From Candidatus Pelagibacter sp. (GTDB taxonomy: Bacteria; Pseudomonadota; Alphaproteobacteria; Pelagibacterales; Pelagibacteraceae): DNA of 47,319 nt. Within the stretch, counting starts at the first letter, position 1. The number at the start of each line of letters is the position of its first letter. Location: NCBI GenBank assembly GCA_016778675.1, contig JADHPA010000003.1, positions 1-47,319 of the forward strand. The letters are read 5' to 3'. This document shows, piece by piece, positions 34,646 through 44,335 of this stretch. Under the pieces are notes generated by a model that made no database searches, was not told the DNA's origin, and was given only the letters and a program-made list of their open reading frames with translations. The position numbers and the translations under genes were made by a program.

Positions 34646-35917
34646 TTATACGGCTAACTTATAAGCAAAATTTTTACCCAGATTTTCTTTAAGGTCATTA
34701 TTAAACCTGGCTGCTTCTGCTCCATCAATTATTCTATGATCATACGACAAAGAAATAGGAAGCATTGTTCTTGTTTTAAACTTACCATCAATAAAAATTT
34801 GTTTTTTTTGTGCTTTACCTACACCTAATATTGCAACTTCAGGAAAATTGATTATTGGAGTAAAAAATGAACCTCCAATACCTCCTAAACTGGTAATGGT
34901 CATAGAGCCACCAAAGAATTCTTTTTTATCTATTCTTAAATTTTTACATTGTTCACTAACTGTTTTTAACTCGTTACTTATTAAAGAAATATTTTTATTA
35001 TCTGCATTTCTAATCTTTGGAACCATTAAGCCATGAGTGGTATCTACTGCAATGCCAACGTGAAAGTATTTTTTCATCGTTATTTTTCCATTCTCAATAT
35101 CATCAATTGAAGAGTTAAAACTAGGAAATTTCTTTAATGATGCCACTAAAGCTTTTACAATAAATGCTAATGGAGTAATTTTTTTTCTTTCACCAGTATA
35201 CATATCTGTAAGCGAAGCTCTAAAATCTTCCATCTCAGTTATATCTACTTCATCATGATTGGTTACATGTGGTATCGTTGTCCAAGAATTTACTAAATAA
35301 GTAGAAGCTAGTTTTTTTACTCTTGGTATATCTTTAATTTCAACTTCACCAAAATCAGTATGAGAAAACTCGCTTACAATTTTTTTAGGCTGGGTTTCAA
35401 TTTTTAGCTGATCACTATTAACTTTAGTTGCTATAAAATTTTTAACATCATTCTCTATAACTCGTCCTTGCCTCTCACTACCTACTATTTCATTAATATC
35501 AACTCCAAGTTCTCTAGCAAATTTACGAACCTTCGGACTTGCAGAGGAAAGTTCTCCAATATTATTCTTAATTAAATTATGTACTGGATTTATTTGTTCA
35601 ACTTTTTTTTCATCTTTTTGATTAACAGTAAGTTCTTCTTTGTTTACAACTTCCTTTTCTACAACCTTTTTTTCTTCTTTAGATTCTTCTAAAGTTAAAA
35701 TTAAATCACCTTCTGAAACTTTGTCTCCTACTTTAATTTTAACTGACTTAATTTTACCATCAACAGAAGATGGTATTTCAACGCTAGATTTGTCACTTTC
35801 AATTGTAATTAATGGGTCATTTTTAGATAATGACTGACCGTTTGAAACTAATACCTCTATAACCTCAACATTTTTAAATTCGCCAATATTTGGTACTTTA
35901 ATTTCTTTATAAGTCAT
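34646..35917 (-). CDS. aceF: pyruvate dehydrogenase E2, dihydrolipoamide acetyltransferase (one lipoyl domain)
   Basis: Lipoyl domain IESDKSSVEIP, E3/E1-binding domain ASPKVRKFARELGVDI, catalytic LPISLSYDHRIIDGAEAARF. Start placed at MTYKEIKVP rather than the listed upstream Met. Confidence 0.93.
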   Translation of the reverse strand: MTYKEIKVPNIGEFKNVEVIEVLVSNGQSLSKNDPLITIESDKSSVEIPSSVDGKIKSVKIKVGDKVSEGDLILTLEESKEEKKVVEKEVVNKEELTVNQKDEKKVEQINPVHNLIKNNIGELSSASPKVRKFARELGVDINEIVGSERQGRVIENDVKNFIATKVNSDQLKIETQPKKIVSEFSHTDFGEVEIKDIPRVKKLASTYLVNSWTTIPHVTNHDEVDITEMEDFRASLTDMYTGERKKITPLAFIVKALVASLKKFPSFNSSIDDIENGKITMKKYFHVGIAVDTTHGLMVPKIRNADNKNISLISNELKTVSEQCKNLRIDKKEFFGGSMTITSLGGIGGSFFTPIINFPEVAILGVGKAQKKQIFIDGKFKTRTMLPISLSYDHRIIDGAEAARFNNDLKENLGKNFAYKLAV

Positions 35918-35918
35918 C

Positions 35919-38900
35919 TTACAGTTTTGTTGGCATCGGCTTATTGCCATCAATATTATATTTTTTTATAGCTTCTTTTGCATATTTTGAAGCAATTAAC
36001 TGTTCTTTTGCTAAGACACTTAACCCATAAGCAACTATATGTTCTTTATCTACTTCAAAAAATTTTCTTAAATTTTTTCTAGTATCACTTCTGCCATATC
36101 CGTCAGTTCCTAATGAGTAAAAGCTTTTATTTGTGTAAGGTCTAATTTGATCTGAATTCATTCGCATATAGTCTGATGCAGCTAAAATAGGACCCTCACT
36201 TTTACCTAGACATTTTTCAACAAATGAAACTTTTTGTTCTTTATCAGGATTTAAAAGATTATATCTTTCAACTTCCATTCCATCTTTTCTAAGTTCATTA
36301 AAGCTAGTAACGCTCCAAATTTCACTATCTATTTGGTATTCACTTTGGAGAATTTCAGCAGCAATCATCATCTCTCTTAAAATTGTACCAGAGCCTAAAA
36401 GTTGTATTTTTGTTTTTTTATATTTTGTAAATTCTTTAATTTTATACATACCTTTAAGAATTCCCTCTTCACAATTTTTATCTTTTGGCATTTCTGGATG
36501 TGAATAATTCTCATTCATAGTTGTAATATAATAAAAAACATTCTCATTTTTTTCATGCATTCTTCTTAGGCCTTCTCTAAAAATTACTGCTAATTCATAA
36601 TGAAATGTTGGATCATATGTTACACAATTCGGTATTGTTGAAGCTATTAAGTGGCTATGACCATCTTGATGCTGTAATCCTTCACCTGCTAAGGTTGTTC
36701 TTCCTGCTGTTGCCCCAATTAAAAATCCTCTAGCCTGACTATCTCCAGCAGCCCAAGCAAGATCGCCTATTCTTTGAAAACCAAACATTGAATAAAAAAT
36801 ATAGATTGGTATCATTTCAATATCATGATTTGTATATGCTGTAGCGGCTGCAATCCATGAAGACATTGCACCCGCCTCATTAATTCCCTCTTCTAATACC
36901 TGACCACTTTTATCTTCTCGGTAAGAACTCAATTGAGCTGAATCTTCTGGTTCATATTTTTGACCTTCATGAGCATATATCCCAATTTTTTGAAAAAAAC
37001 CTTCCATTCCAAATGTACGTGCTTCATCAGGAATTATTGGAACTAATCTTGGCGAAACATTTTTGTCTCTTAATAAATTTGTGAACATTCTTACCATTGC
37101 CATGGTTGTCGACATTTCTTTTTCACCAGTTGACACTTTCATAAAATCAAAAATATCTTTTGGAGGTGCTTTAATCGGTTTTGCATAACTGGTTCTTTCT
37201 GGAAGGTATCCACCAAGACTTAGTCTTCTCTCTTTGATGTATTTAATCTCCAGAGACTTCTCATCTGGTTTGTAGTATTCAATATTTTTTACCTGTTCGT
37301 CTGTTAAAGGAACATCAAAACGATCTCTGTAATATAGTAAATCATCTACATCCAGTTTCTTTGTTTGGTGAGTAGTGTTAACACTTTCCCCTGTTTTACC
37401 CATTCCATAGCCTTTAATCGTTTTCGCTATTATAACTGTTGGGCTACCTACATTTTTTGATGCTTTGTCATAAGCTGCATAAACTTTATGTGGATCATGA
37501 CCTCCTCTATTAAGTCTCCAAATATCTTTATCGGATAAACTAGAAACCATTTCTTTAGTTTCAGGAAATTTTCCAAAAAATTTTTTCCTAACATAGGCAC
37601 CATCACGAGCTTTCATTGCTTGATACTCGCCATCAACAGTTTCATTCATAAGTTTAACTAGGTGACCAGTTTTATCGTTAGCAATTAAAGAATCCCAATA
37701 TGAGCCCCAGATTACTTTTATTACATTCCATCCAGCGCCTCTAAAACTTCCCTCTAATTCTTGAATAATTTTTCCATTACCTCTTACTGGCCCATCTAAT
37801 CTTTGAAGATTACAGTTTACTACAAAGATTAAGTTGTCTAGTTTTTCCCTTGCTGCCAATCCTATAGCACCTAAAGATTCGGGCTCGTCCATTTCTCCAT
37901 CACCAAGAAATGCCCAAACTTTTCTACCTTCATCTTTAATTAAACCCCGATTAATTAGATATTTCATATATCTTGCTTGGTAAATCGCAAGCATTGGTCC
38001 TAGACCCATTGAGACAGTTGGAAACTGCCAAAATTTTGGCATCAACCAGGGATGTGGGTATGATGAAAGTCCACCTGGCTTTACTTCTTGCCTAAAGCGA
38101 TCAAGCTGCTTTTCATTCAATCTACCTTCCAAAAATGCTCTAGCATACATGCCAGGTGCACTATGGCCTTGAAAATATATTAAGTCCCCACCAAATTTAT
38201 TATTTTTTGCTCTCCAAAAATGATTCATTCCAACATCGTATAAAGTAGCTGCAGATGCGAAGGTACCTATATGTCCTCCCAATTCTGGAAATTTTTTATT
38301 TGCTCTAACAACCATTGCAGCTGCATTCCATCTAATTAATGATCTTATTCTTCTCTCTATATTTTGATCACCATTTGATTTACTTTCAGCTTCAGGTGGG
38401 ATTGTATTAATATAAGGTGTATTTTGAGTGTAAGGAATATTGGCCCCTTTTTGATATGCTTTATTGATTAATTCTTTAATTAAAAAATGAGCTCTTTGAT
38501 TTCCATCTTTTTCAACAACGGCAGATAAAGATTCTATCCAATCTTGAGTTTCTAAAGGATCGATATCATTTTCACTAATAACTTGAATTGAAGATTGTTT
38601 TTTTTCTTTAATTGGCTCTGGTGATAACGTTTTTTCTTTTTCAGTAACTAAAGTAGACTCTGCTTCTTTAATAATACTTTCAGTGTCTTTAGGTATAATC
38701 TTTTCAACTGGTGCATCATTTGTAGATTTAATATTAAGTATTAAATCTCCCTTGGATACTTTGTCACCAACTTTAACATTTAAAAATTCTACTTTTCCAG
38801 AAACTGTTGCTGGAATTTCAACACTAGATTTATCACTCTCTATAGTAATTATTGGATCATTAACTTTAATTTCATCTCCAACTTTTACTAAAAGTTCTAT

Positions 38901-38954
38901 AATTTCAACTTTTTCAAAATCTCCAATATCTGGGACAAGCAGCTTTTCACTCAT
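35919..38954 (-). CDS. aceE: pyruvate dehydrogenase E1, homodimeric type, with N-terminal lipoyl domain fusion
   Basis: Residues ~1-80 are a lipoyl domain (IESDKSSVEIPA); AceE homology starts at NDIDPLETQDWIESLSAV; GDGEMDEPESLGA ThDP motif; QHQDGHSHL. Confidence 0.95.
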   Translation of the reverse strand: MSEKLLVPDIGDFEKVEIIELLVKVGDEIKVNDPIITIESDKSSVEIPATVSGKVEFLNVKVGDKVSKGDLILNIKSTNDAPVEKIIPKDTESIIKEAESTLVTEKEKTLSPEPIKEKKQSSIQVISENDIDPLETQDWIESLSAVVEKDGNQRAHFLIKELINKAYQKGANIPYTQNTPYINTIPPEAESKSNGDQNIERRIRSLIRWNAAAMVVRANKKFPELGGHIGTFASAATLYDVGMNHFWRAKNNKFGGDLIYFQGHSAPGMYARAFLEGRLNEKQLDRFRQEVKPGGLSSYPHPWLMPKFWQFPTVSMGLGPMLAIYQARYMKYLINRGLIKDEGRKVWAFLGDGEMDEPESLGAIGLAAREKLDNLIFVVNCNLQRLDGPVRGNGKIIQELEGSFRGAGWNVIKVIWGSYWDSLIANDKTGHLVKLMNETVDGEYQAMKARDGAYVRKKFFGKFPETKEMVSSLSDKDIWRLNRGGHDPHKVYAAYDKASKNVGSPTVIIAKTIKGYGMGKTGESVNTTHQTKKLDVDDLLYYRDRFDVPLTDEQVKNIEYYKPDEKSLEIKYIKERRLSLGGYLPERTSYAKPIKAPPKDIFDFMKVSTGEKEMSTTMAMVRMFTNLLRDKNVSPRLVPIIPDEARTFGMEGFFQKIGIYAHEGQKYEPEDSAQLSSYREDKSGQVLEEGINEAGAMSSWIAAATAYTNHDIEMIPIYIFYSMFGFQRIGDLAWAAGDSQARGFLIGATAGRTTLAGEGLQHQDGHSHLIASTIPNCVTYDPTFHYELAVIFREGLRRMHEKNENVFYYITTMNENYSHPEMPKDKNCEEGILKGMYKIKEFTKYKKTKIQLLGSGTILREMMIAAEILQSEYQIDSEIWSVTSFNELRKDGMEVERYNLLNPDKEQKVSFVEKCLGKSEGPILAASDYMRMNSDQIRPYTNKSFYSLGTDGYGRSDTRKNLRKFFEVDKEHIVAYGLSVLAKEQLIASKYAKEAIKKYNIDGNKPMPTKL

Positions 38955-39083
38955 ATATTAAAATGACTTATACACTGAATATAACCTAACATTGGTATTA
39001 TTTTATGGAAATAAATAGGCTTTTTTGTAACAACTTTATTTAAAAAATTAATAAATCTTATCAATTTATATAAAAATAAAGTT

Positions 39084-40271
39084 TTAAGTTCTTTCAATGC
39101 ACATAGCTATGCCCATTCCACCACCAATACAAAGAGAGGCACAGCCCTTACTTTTGTTCTCTCTAATCATTTCATGAATTAAGGTTACCATTATTCTAGC
39201 TCCAGATGCGCCAATTGGATGACCTAATGCGATTGCACCACCATTAATGTTAACAATTTTTTTTGGTATTTTAAGTTCCCTTATAACTGCAATACATTGT
39301 GCTGCAAAAGCCTCATTAATTTCAAATAGATCAATATCTTCAATATTCCAGCCAGCCTTTTTTAATGCCATATTAATAGCCTGAATTGGACCCAGTCCCA
39401 TTAATGCTGGATCGACCCCACAAGTTGCCCAAGATGTTATCTTCGCTAATGGTTCAATGCCTCTTAGTTCTGCTTCTTCTCTTGACATCAATACAGTTGC
39501 TGCTGCACCATCATTTATTCCTGATGAATTTCCTGCTGTGACTGTTCCATTATTTTTAAATACAGTTTTTAATTTTTTTAAATCTTCTATGTTTAAATTA
39601 TCTCTTGGATGTTCATCTTTCCCCAGAATTAATTTATGATTATCAATATTAAATTCTAATTTGATTATTTCATTATCAAATTTATTTTTACTTATTGCTT
39701 TCTGAGTTTTTTCTTGAGAATTTAAAGCAAAAATATCTTGTTCATCCCTAGAAATTTTATATTTTTCAGCAATATTTTCAGCAGTAACTCCCATGTGATA
39801 ATTGTTAAATGAGTCTATTAATCCATCTTTTAGCATTGTATCTAATAGTTTTTTTTCATCTAATCTTTTATCTTCTCTAAAGAATATAGAGTGAGGTGCC
39901 CTAGACATGTTTTCCTGACCACCTGCAATAATAATATTATTTTCTCCTAATTTGATTGATTGATATCCTGAAACTATTGCTCTTAATCCAGATCCACATA
40001 CTTGATTAATAATATGGGCAGGTTTTGAAATTGGAACTCCAGCATAAATTGATGCCTGTCTTGCCGGATTTTGTCCAAGTCCAGCAGTAAGAACGTGACC
40101 CATGATTATCTCATCAATTTCGTTAGGTTTTAAATCTGATCTAATGATTGCCTCTTTAATAGTTGATGCACCTAATTTTTCAGCACTAATATCTTTTAGC
40201 GATCCCTTATATGAGCCTATTGGTGTCCTCAATGCAGCTGTAATCACCACATCGTTTGATTTTTTGGTCAT
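39084..40271 (-). CDS. acetyl-CoA acetyltransferase (thiolase)
   Basis: NQVCGSGLRAI, GGQENMSRAPHS, NEAFAAQ, GGAIALGHPIGASGARI, CIGGGMGIAM. Confidence 0.95.
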   Translation of the reverse strand: MTKKSNDVVITAALRTPIGSYKGSLKDISAEKLGASTIKEAIIRSDLKPNEIDEIIMGHVLTAGLGQNPARQASIYAGVPISKPAHIINQVCGSGLRAIVSGYQSIKLGENNIIIAGGQENMSRAPHSIFFREDKRLDEKKLLDTMLKDGLIDSFNNYHMGVTAENIAEKYKISRDEQDIFALNSQEKTQKAISKNKFDNEIIKLEFNIDNHKLILGKDEHPRDNLNIEDLKKLKTVFKNNGTVTAGNSSGINDGAAATVLMSREEAELRGIEPLAKITSWATCGVDPALMGLGPIQAINMALKKAGWNIEDIDLFEINEAFAAQCIAVIRELKIPKKIVNINGGAIALGHPIGASGARIMVTLIHEMIRENKSKGCASLCIGGGMGIAMCIERT

Positions 40272-40345
40272 TGCTAATACATCATAATATTTTATAAGTT
40301 AATTTACATTAAAAACTTTGATATGTTGGGTAAATTATTTAATAA

Positions 40346-40422
40346 GGACCGCTGGCCAAATTGGATAAGGCGCTCGGCTACGAACCGGGAGATTCCAGAT
40401 TCGAGTTCTGGGCGGTCCACCA
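40346..40422 (+). tRNA. tRNA-Arg (anticodon ACG), CCA encoded
   Basis: GGACCGCTGGCCAAATTGGATAAGGCGCTCGGCTACGAACCGGGAGATTCCAGATTCGAGTTCTGGGCGGTCCACCA; cloverleaf with 7-nt loop CTACGAA. Confidence 0.95.
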
Positions 40423-40438
40423 AAAAGGATAAAATAAA

Positions 40439-40537
40439 ATGTTAGATTGGTTATTAAAATCATCACTACAAAAATCAGTAATATATTTTTTTATTATAGT
40501 ATTTATAATTTTATTAATTTTAACTTTCACATTATAA
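40439..40537 (+). CDS. putative 32-aa membrane microprotein (not in ORF track)
   Basis: Manual translation MLDWLLKSSLQKSVIYFFIIVFIILLILTFTL*; AAGGA about 9 nt upstream of ATG; lies between tRNA-Arg and a co-oriented thioesterase. Confidence 0.5.
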   Translation: MLDWLLKSSLQKSVIYFFIIVFIILLILTFTL

Positions 40538-40543
40538 ATAACC

Positions 40544-40969
40544 ATGAGCAACAAATTTGAAGAGATAAGTATTAAACCTGGCTTTATGAAGCACAACGGT
40601 GGTGTTTTATTCCGAACTATTTCTGATACTGAATATGAATTTAAAACTACAATTAATAAAAATCATTTAAATGCTGCTGGAATTACCCATGGAGGTTTTC
40701 TTTCAGCTTTAATCGATGCAGGAGCAGGCACAGCAGCACACAGGGCTGCTGGAAATGCACCGTGTGTAACTATTTCTTTAGATTTAAAATTTATTGGTTC
40801 TTCAAAAGTAGGTGATGAAATAATTGGTTTTACAAAAATATTAAAAAAAACAAATACACTAGTATTTTTATTTTGTGAGCTAAAATGTAACGATAAAATT
40901 ATAACTTCGGCATCAGGTTTGTGGAAAATTCTAAAAATAAAACCATCTAATTTAGGTCCTGGTGGTTAA
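40544..40969 (+). CDS. PaaI/hotdog-fold family thioesterase
   Basis: HLNAAGITHGGFLSALIDAGAGTAAHRAAG...VTISLDLKFIGSSKVGDEI. Confidence 0.88.
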   Translation: MSNKFEEISIKPGFMKHNGGVLFRTISDTEYEFKTTINKNHLNAAGITHGGFLSALIDAGAGTAAHRAAGNAPCVTISLDLKFIGSSKVGDEIIGFTKILKKTNTLVFLFCELKCNDKIITSASGLWKILKIKPSNLGPGG

Positions 40970-41103
40970 GTTTTAACAAATCTAATATTAAACAAAAAAA
41001 TGAGAACTTTTTCCCTAACGATTCGGTCATGTTTTAACCTATTTTTGTTCTTTATCACTAACAACATATGGTGGGGTATAAATTAAAGATACCATAAATA
41101 GAA

Positions 41104-43584
41104 ATGAGTAAAAATAAAATTACTGCTGTTCTCGGTCCAACTAACACTGGCAAAACCTATTTAGCGATTGAAACAATGCTATCATTTGATTCGGGAATGA
41201 TTGGTTTTCCCTTAAGACTGCTTGCACGAGAGGTATATGACAAGATAATAAAAAAAATTAGCCTAGATAAAGTTGCACTAATTACTGGTGAAGAAAAAAT
41301 TATTCCAGCAAATGCAAAATATTTTCTTTGTACGGTAGAGTCAATGCCAGTTAACAAACATTTAGATTTCGTTGGAATTGACGAAATACAAATGTGTGCA
41401 GATCATGAAAGAGGTCATATTTTTACTGACAGACTATTAAACCTTCGTGGAGAAAAGCTAACTATGTTTATGGGGTCTAGCACTATTAAAAATATCATAA
41501 ACAAATTAGATGAAGATACCGAATTCATTAATAGAGAAAGACTTTCTAAACTTTCATATGTGGGCCATAAAAAGATTTCAAGAATAAATAGAAAAACAGC
41601 TATAATAGCTTTTTCTACTGAAGAAGTTTATGCAATCGCAGAACTTGTAAGGAGACAAAAGGGTGGAGCAGCAATAGTTATGGGTTCTTTAAGTCCAAAG
41701 ACTAGAAACGCACAAGTAGAACTTTATCAATCAGGTGATGTTGATTTTTTAGTTGCTACTGATGCGATAGGAATGGGTATTAATATGGATTTAGAAAATG
41801 TCTATTTCTCAAATTTAAAAAAATTTGATGGGAAAAAACAAAGACGCCTCAATATGTCTGAGATTGGTCAAATAGCTGGAAGAGCAGGCAGATATTTAAA
41901 TGATGGAAATTTTGGTATTACTGGAGATTGCAAAGAAATTGCTGCGGAAGAAGTTGAATTACTTGAAGGTCATAAATTTGAAGAGATTAGAATGTTGTTT
42001 TGGAGAAATTCAAATTTAAATTTTAATAATGCTTTAAGTTTAATTAAATCACTAGAAGAAAAACCAAATACACATTGGTTAAGAAAAATACATGAGTGTG
42101 GAGATGAAAAGGTTTTAAGATATTTTTTAAAAGATTTAAAAAGATTTAATATTGAAAACAATAAAGAGACCCTAGAATTGCTGTGGGAATGCTGTCAAAT
42201 ACCTGACTTTGTAAAAAAGACGTATGGCAATCATATAGAGGTTGTGAGTAAAGTTTTTGGTTTTTTAAACAGCAAAGAAGGCAGAATTACTAATGATTTT
42301 ATGCGTCTACAACTGATGAAATTAGATAAATTAGAAGGAAATGTAGATTCTTTATCAAATAGAATTGCAAATGTTAGAACTTGGTCATATGTTTCTAATA
42401 AAATTAACTGGGTTGAAAATCAGGGGTATTGGATTGAAAAAACAAAATTATTAGAAGATAGATTGTCTGATAGATTACATGAGGAGCTTACCAAAACTTT
42501 TATCGACAAAAGAGCCAGTGTGCTAGCAAGAGGATTAAAACAAGATATAGAATTTAAAACTGAGATAATGGAAGATAATAAAGTAATAATTGATGATCAA
42601 TTTATTGGGAGCTTAAAAGGCTTAAAATTTGAAATGGATTTAAAAGTTGGAGCCTTGGAAACTGATATTAAGTCACTAAAAAAAGCAGCCAGACAAACAG
42701 TAGGTCCAGAATTACAAAAACGGATTGGATCGATCATAGAAACTGGATTAATAGAAATAAAAGATGATTTTAAAATTTATTGGAAAGATTTTCCTATTGC
42801 AAAATTAACTACTGGTAAAGATTATCTCAATCCAGATTTACTTTTAATTGTAGATGATATTTTAGAAAATAATGATAAGCAAAAACTATCTGATTTTCTT
42901 GAAAAATGGATTAAAGAAAAAATTAATTACATACTAAAAAGTCTGATTGATTTAAGAAATCTAAAAGAAAGTAATTCATCAATAAAAGCTTTGGCTTATC
43001 AGCTATATGAAAATAATGGCGTTATAAAAAGAGAGATTGTTTCTGACTATTTAAAAAAACTTGGCCAGGATGAAAGAAAGATTTTAAGAGATATGGGTGT
43101 TAAATTTGGGAGATATCATGTTTTCTTATTTAGATTACTAAAACCAGAAGCTGTCTCCTTAAGAACTTTATTGTGGAAAAACTTTAATCAAAAATACTTT
43201 GATCTAACACCTCCAACATTTGGCTTAAATTTTTTAGAAGATAAAGATATTAAGAATAAAAATTTTATGCTTCTTTGTGGATTTGAAAATTTTGATAATT
43301 ATTATGTTAGGATCGATATTTTAGAAAGGTTATTTGTTCAGATAATAAACTCAAATAATGATAAAGATAAAGATATAAAACTAGTTCCTGAAATGCTAAA
43401 TTTATTGGGATGCAGCAAGGATAACTTTAAAAACTTAATTAAGAAAATGAATTATAAAATAATAGAAAAAGATAAGGAGATATATTTTAGATATAATCCA
43501 AAAAGACAAATTAAAAAAGCTTTTAAAAAGAAAGAAACTTCAAATAGTCCTTTTAAAGTTCTAAAAAATTTTAATTTTAATTAA
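41104..43584 (+). CDS. SUV3-like DExH-box helicase
   Basis: Motif I LGPTNTGKTY, motif II VGIDEIQM, VATDAIGMGINM, QIAGRAGRY as in mitochondrial SUV3. Confidence 0.88.
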   Translation: MSKNKITAVLGPTNTGKTYLAIETMLSFDSGMIGFPLRLLAREVYDKIIKKISLDKVALITGEEKIIPANAKYFLCTVESMPVNKHLDFVGIDEIQMCADHERGHIFTDRLLNLRGEKLTMFMGSSTIKNIINKLDEDTEFINRERLSKLSYVGHKKISRINRKTAIIAFSTEEVYAIAELVRRQKGGAAIVMGSLSPKTRNAQVELYQSGDVDFLVATDAIGMGINMDLENVYFSNLKKFDGKKQRRLNMSEIGQIAGRAGRYLNDGNFGITGDCKEIAAEEVELLEGHKFEEIRMLFWRNSNLNFNNALSLIKSLEEKPNTHWLRKIHECGDEKVLRYFLKDLKRFNIENNKETLELLWECCQIPDFVKKTYGNHIEVVSKVFGFLNSKEGRITNDFMRLQLMKLDKLEGNVDSLSNRIANVRTWSYVSNKINWVENQGYWIEKTKLLEDRLSDRLHEELTKTFIDKRASVLARGLKQDIEFKTEIMEDNKVIIDDQFIGSLKGLKFEMDLKVGALETDIKSLKKAARQTVGPELQKRIGSIIETGLIEIKDDFKIYWKDFPIAKLTTGKDYLNPDLLLIVDDILENNDKQKLSDFLEKWIKEKINYILKSLIDLRNLKESNSSIKALAYQLYENNGVIKREIVSDYLKKLGQDERKILRDMGVKFGRYHVFLFRLLKPEAVSLRTLLWKNFNQKYFDLTPPTFGLNFLEDKDIKNKNFMLLCGFENFDNYYVRIDILERLFVQIINSNNDKDKDIKLVPEMLNLLGCSKDNFKNLIKKMNYKIIEKDKEIYFRYNPKRQIKKAFKKKETSNSPFKVLKNFNFN

Positions 43585-44012
43585 TGATTAATTTTTTTAA
43601 AAATAAAGAAAAAACCATTTCAGGAGATAATGACTCATTATGTAAGATTACAGCTCTACTTATACATGCTGCAAAAATTGATGAAAATTACGAAGAGACT
43701 GAAAAAGATATAATTAAAAAAACTTTAATTGAACTAGGAGCAGAAAAATCAAGCATAGATGACATTATTTCAAAAGCAACTACTATTGAAGAAAATTCCA
43801 ATCAAATACTTGATTTTACTAGAGAAATAAAAAATTCACCAGAGTCTGATAAAATTAAAATTATTGAATCATTGTGGAAAATTATTTATTCAAATAATAA
43901 TGCGGATATGTATGAAGCAAACTTAATGCGAAGACTTGCTGGTTTGTTATATATAAATCCTAAAATAATGGGTGATTTAAAAGAAAAAATAAAACAAGAA
44001 TTAAAAAAATGA
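43584..44012 (+). CDS. TerB-like (tellurite resistance / co-chaperone DjlA N-terminal type) protein
   Basis: [24 protein letters not shown]...[28 protein letters not shown] resembles the TerB fold. Confidence 0.75.
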   Translation: MINFFKNKEKTISGDNDSLCKITALLIHAAKIDENYEETEKDIIKKTLIELGAEKSSIDDIISKATTIEENSNQILDFTREIKNSPESDKIKIIESLWKIIYSNNNADMYEANLMRRLAGLLYINPKIMGDLKEKIKQELKK

Positions 44013-44335
44013 CATACCTAGTAAATGAAAAATGTATTAAATGTAAATTAATGGACTGTGTTGAGGTTTGCCCTGTCGATTGTTTTTACGAAGGAAAAAA
44101 TATGCTTGTAATTAAACCGGAGGAGTGTATAGATTGTGGCGTTTGCGAGCCAGAATGCCCTGTTGACGCTATAGTAGCTGACACTGAGTCTGGTAGCGAA
44201 AAATGGCTTGAAGTAAATACTAAGTATTCAGAAATCTGGCCGAATATAACAGTTAAAAAAAATCCTCCTGAGGATAATGAAAAATATAGAAATGAAGAAA
44301 AAAAGTACGACAAATATTTTGGCGAAAATCTTTAA
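44009..44335 (+). CDS. fdxA: ferredoxin FdxA
   Basis: [21 protein letters not shown] ... [16 protein letters not shown] Fe-S cluster motifs. Confidence 0.95.
   Translation: MTYLVNEKCIKCKLMDCVEVCPVDCFYEGKNMLVIKPEECIDCGVCEPECPVDAIVADTESGSEKWLEVNTKYSEIWPNITVKKNPPEDNEKYRNEEKKYDKYFGENL

Noticed and set aside
40378-40596. 72-aa minus-strand ORF
   Set aside because: Antisense to tRNA-Arg and to the start of the thioesterase; no recognisable family.
41000-41086. 28-aa ORF MRTFSLTIRSCFNLFLFFITNNIWWGIN upstream of the helicase gene
   Set aside because: No Shine-Dalgarno, in an AT-rich spacer where such ORFs occur by chance; needs conservation data.
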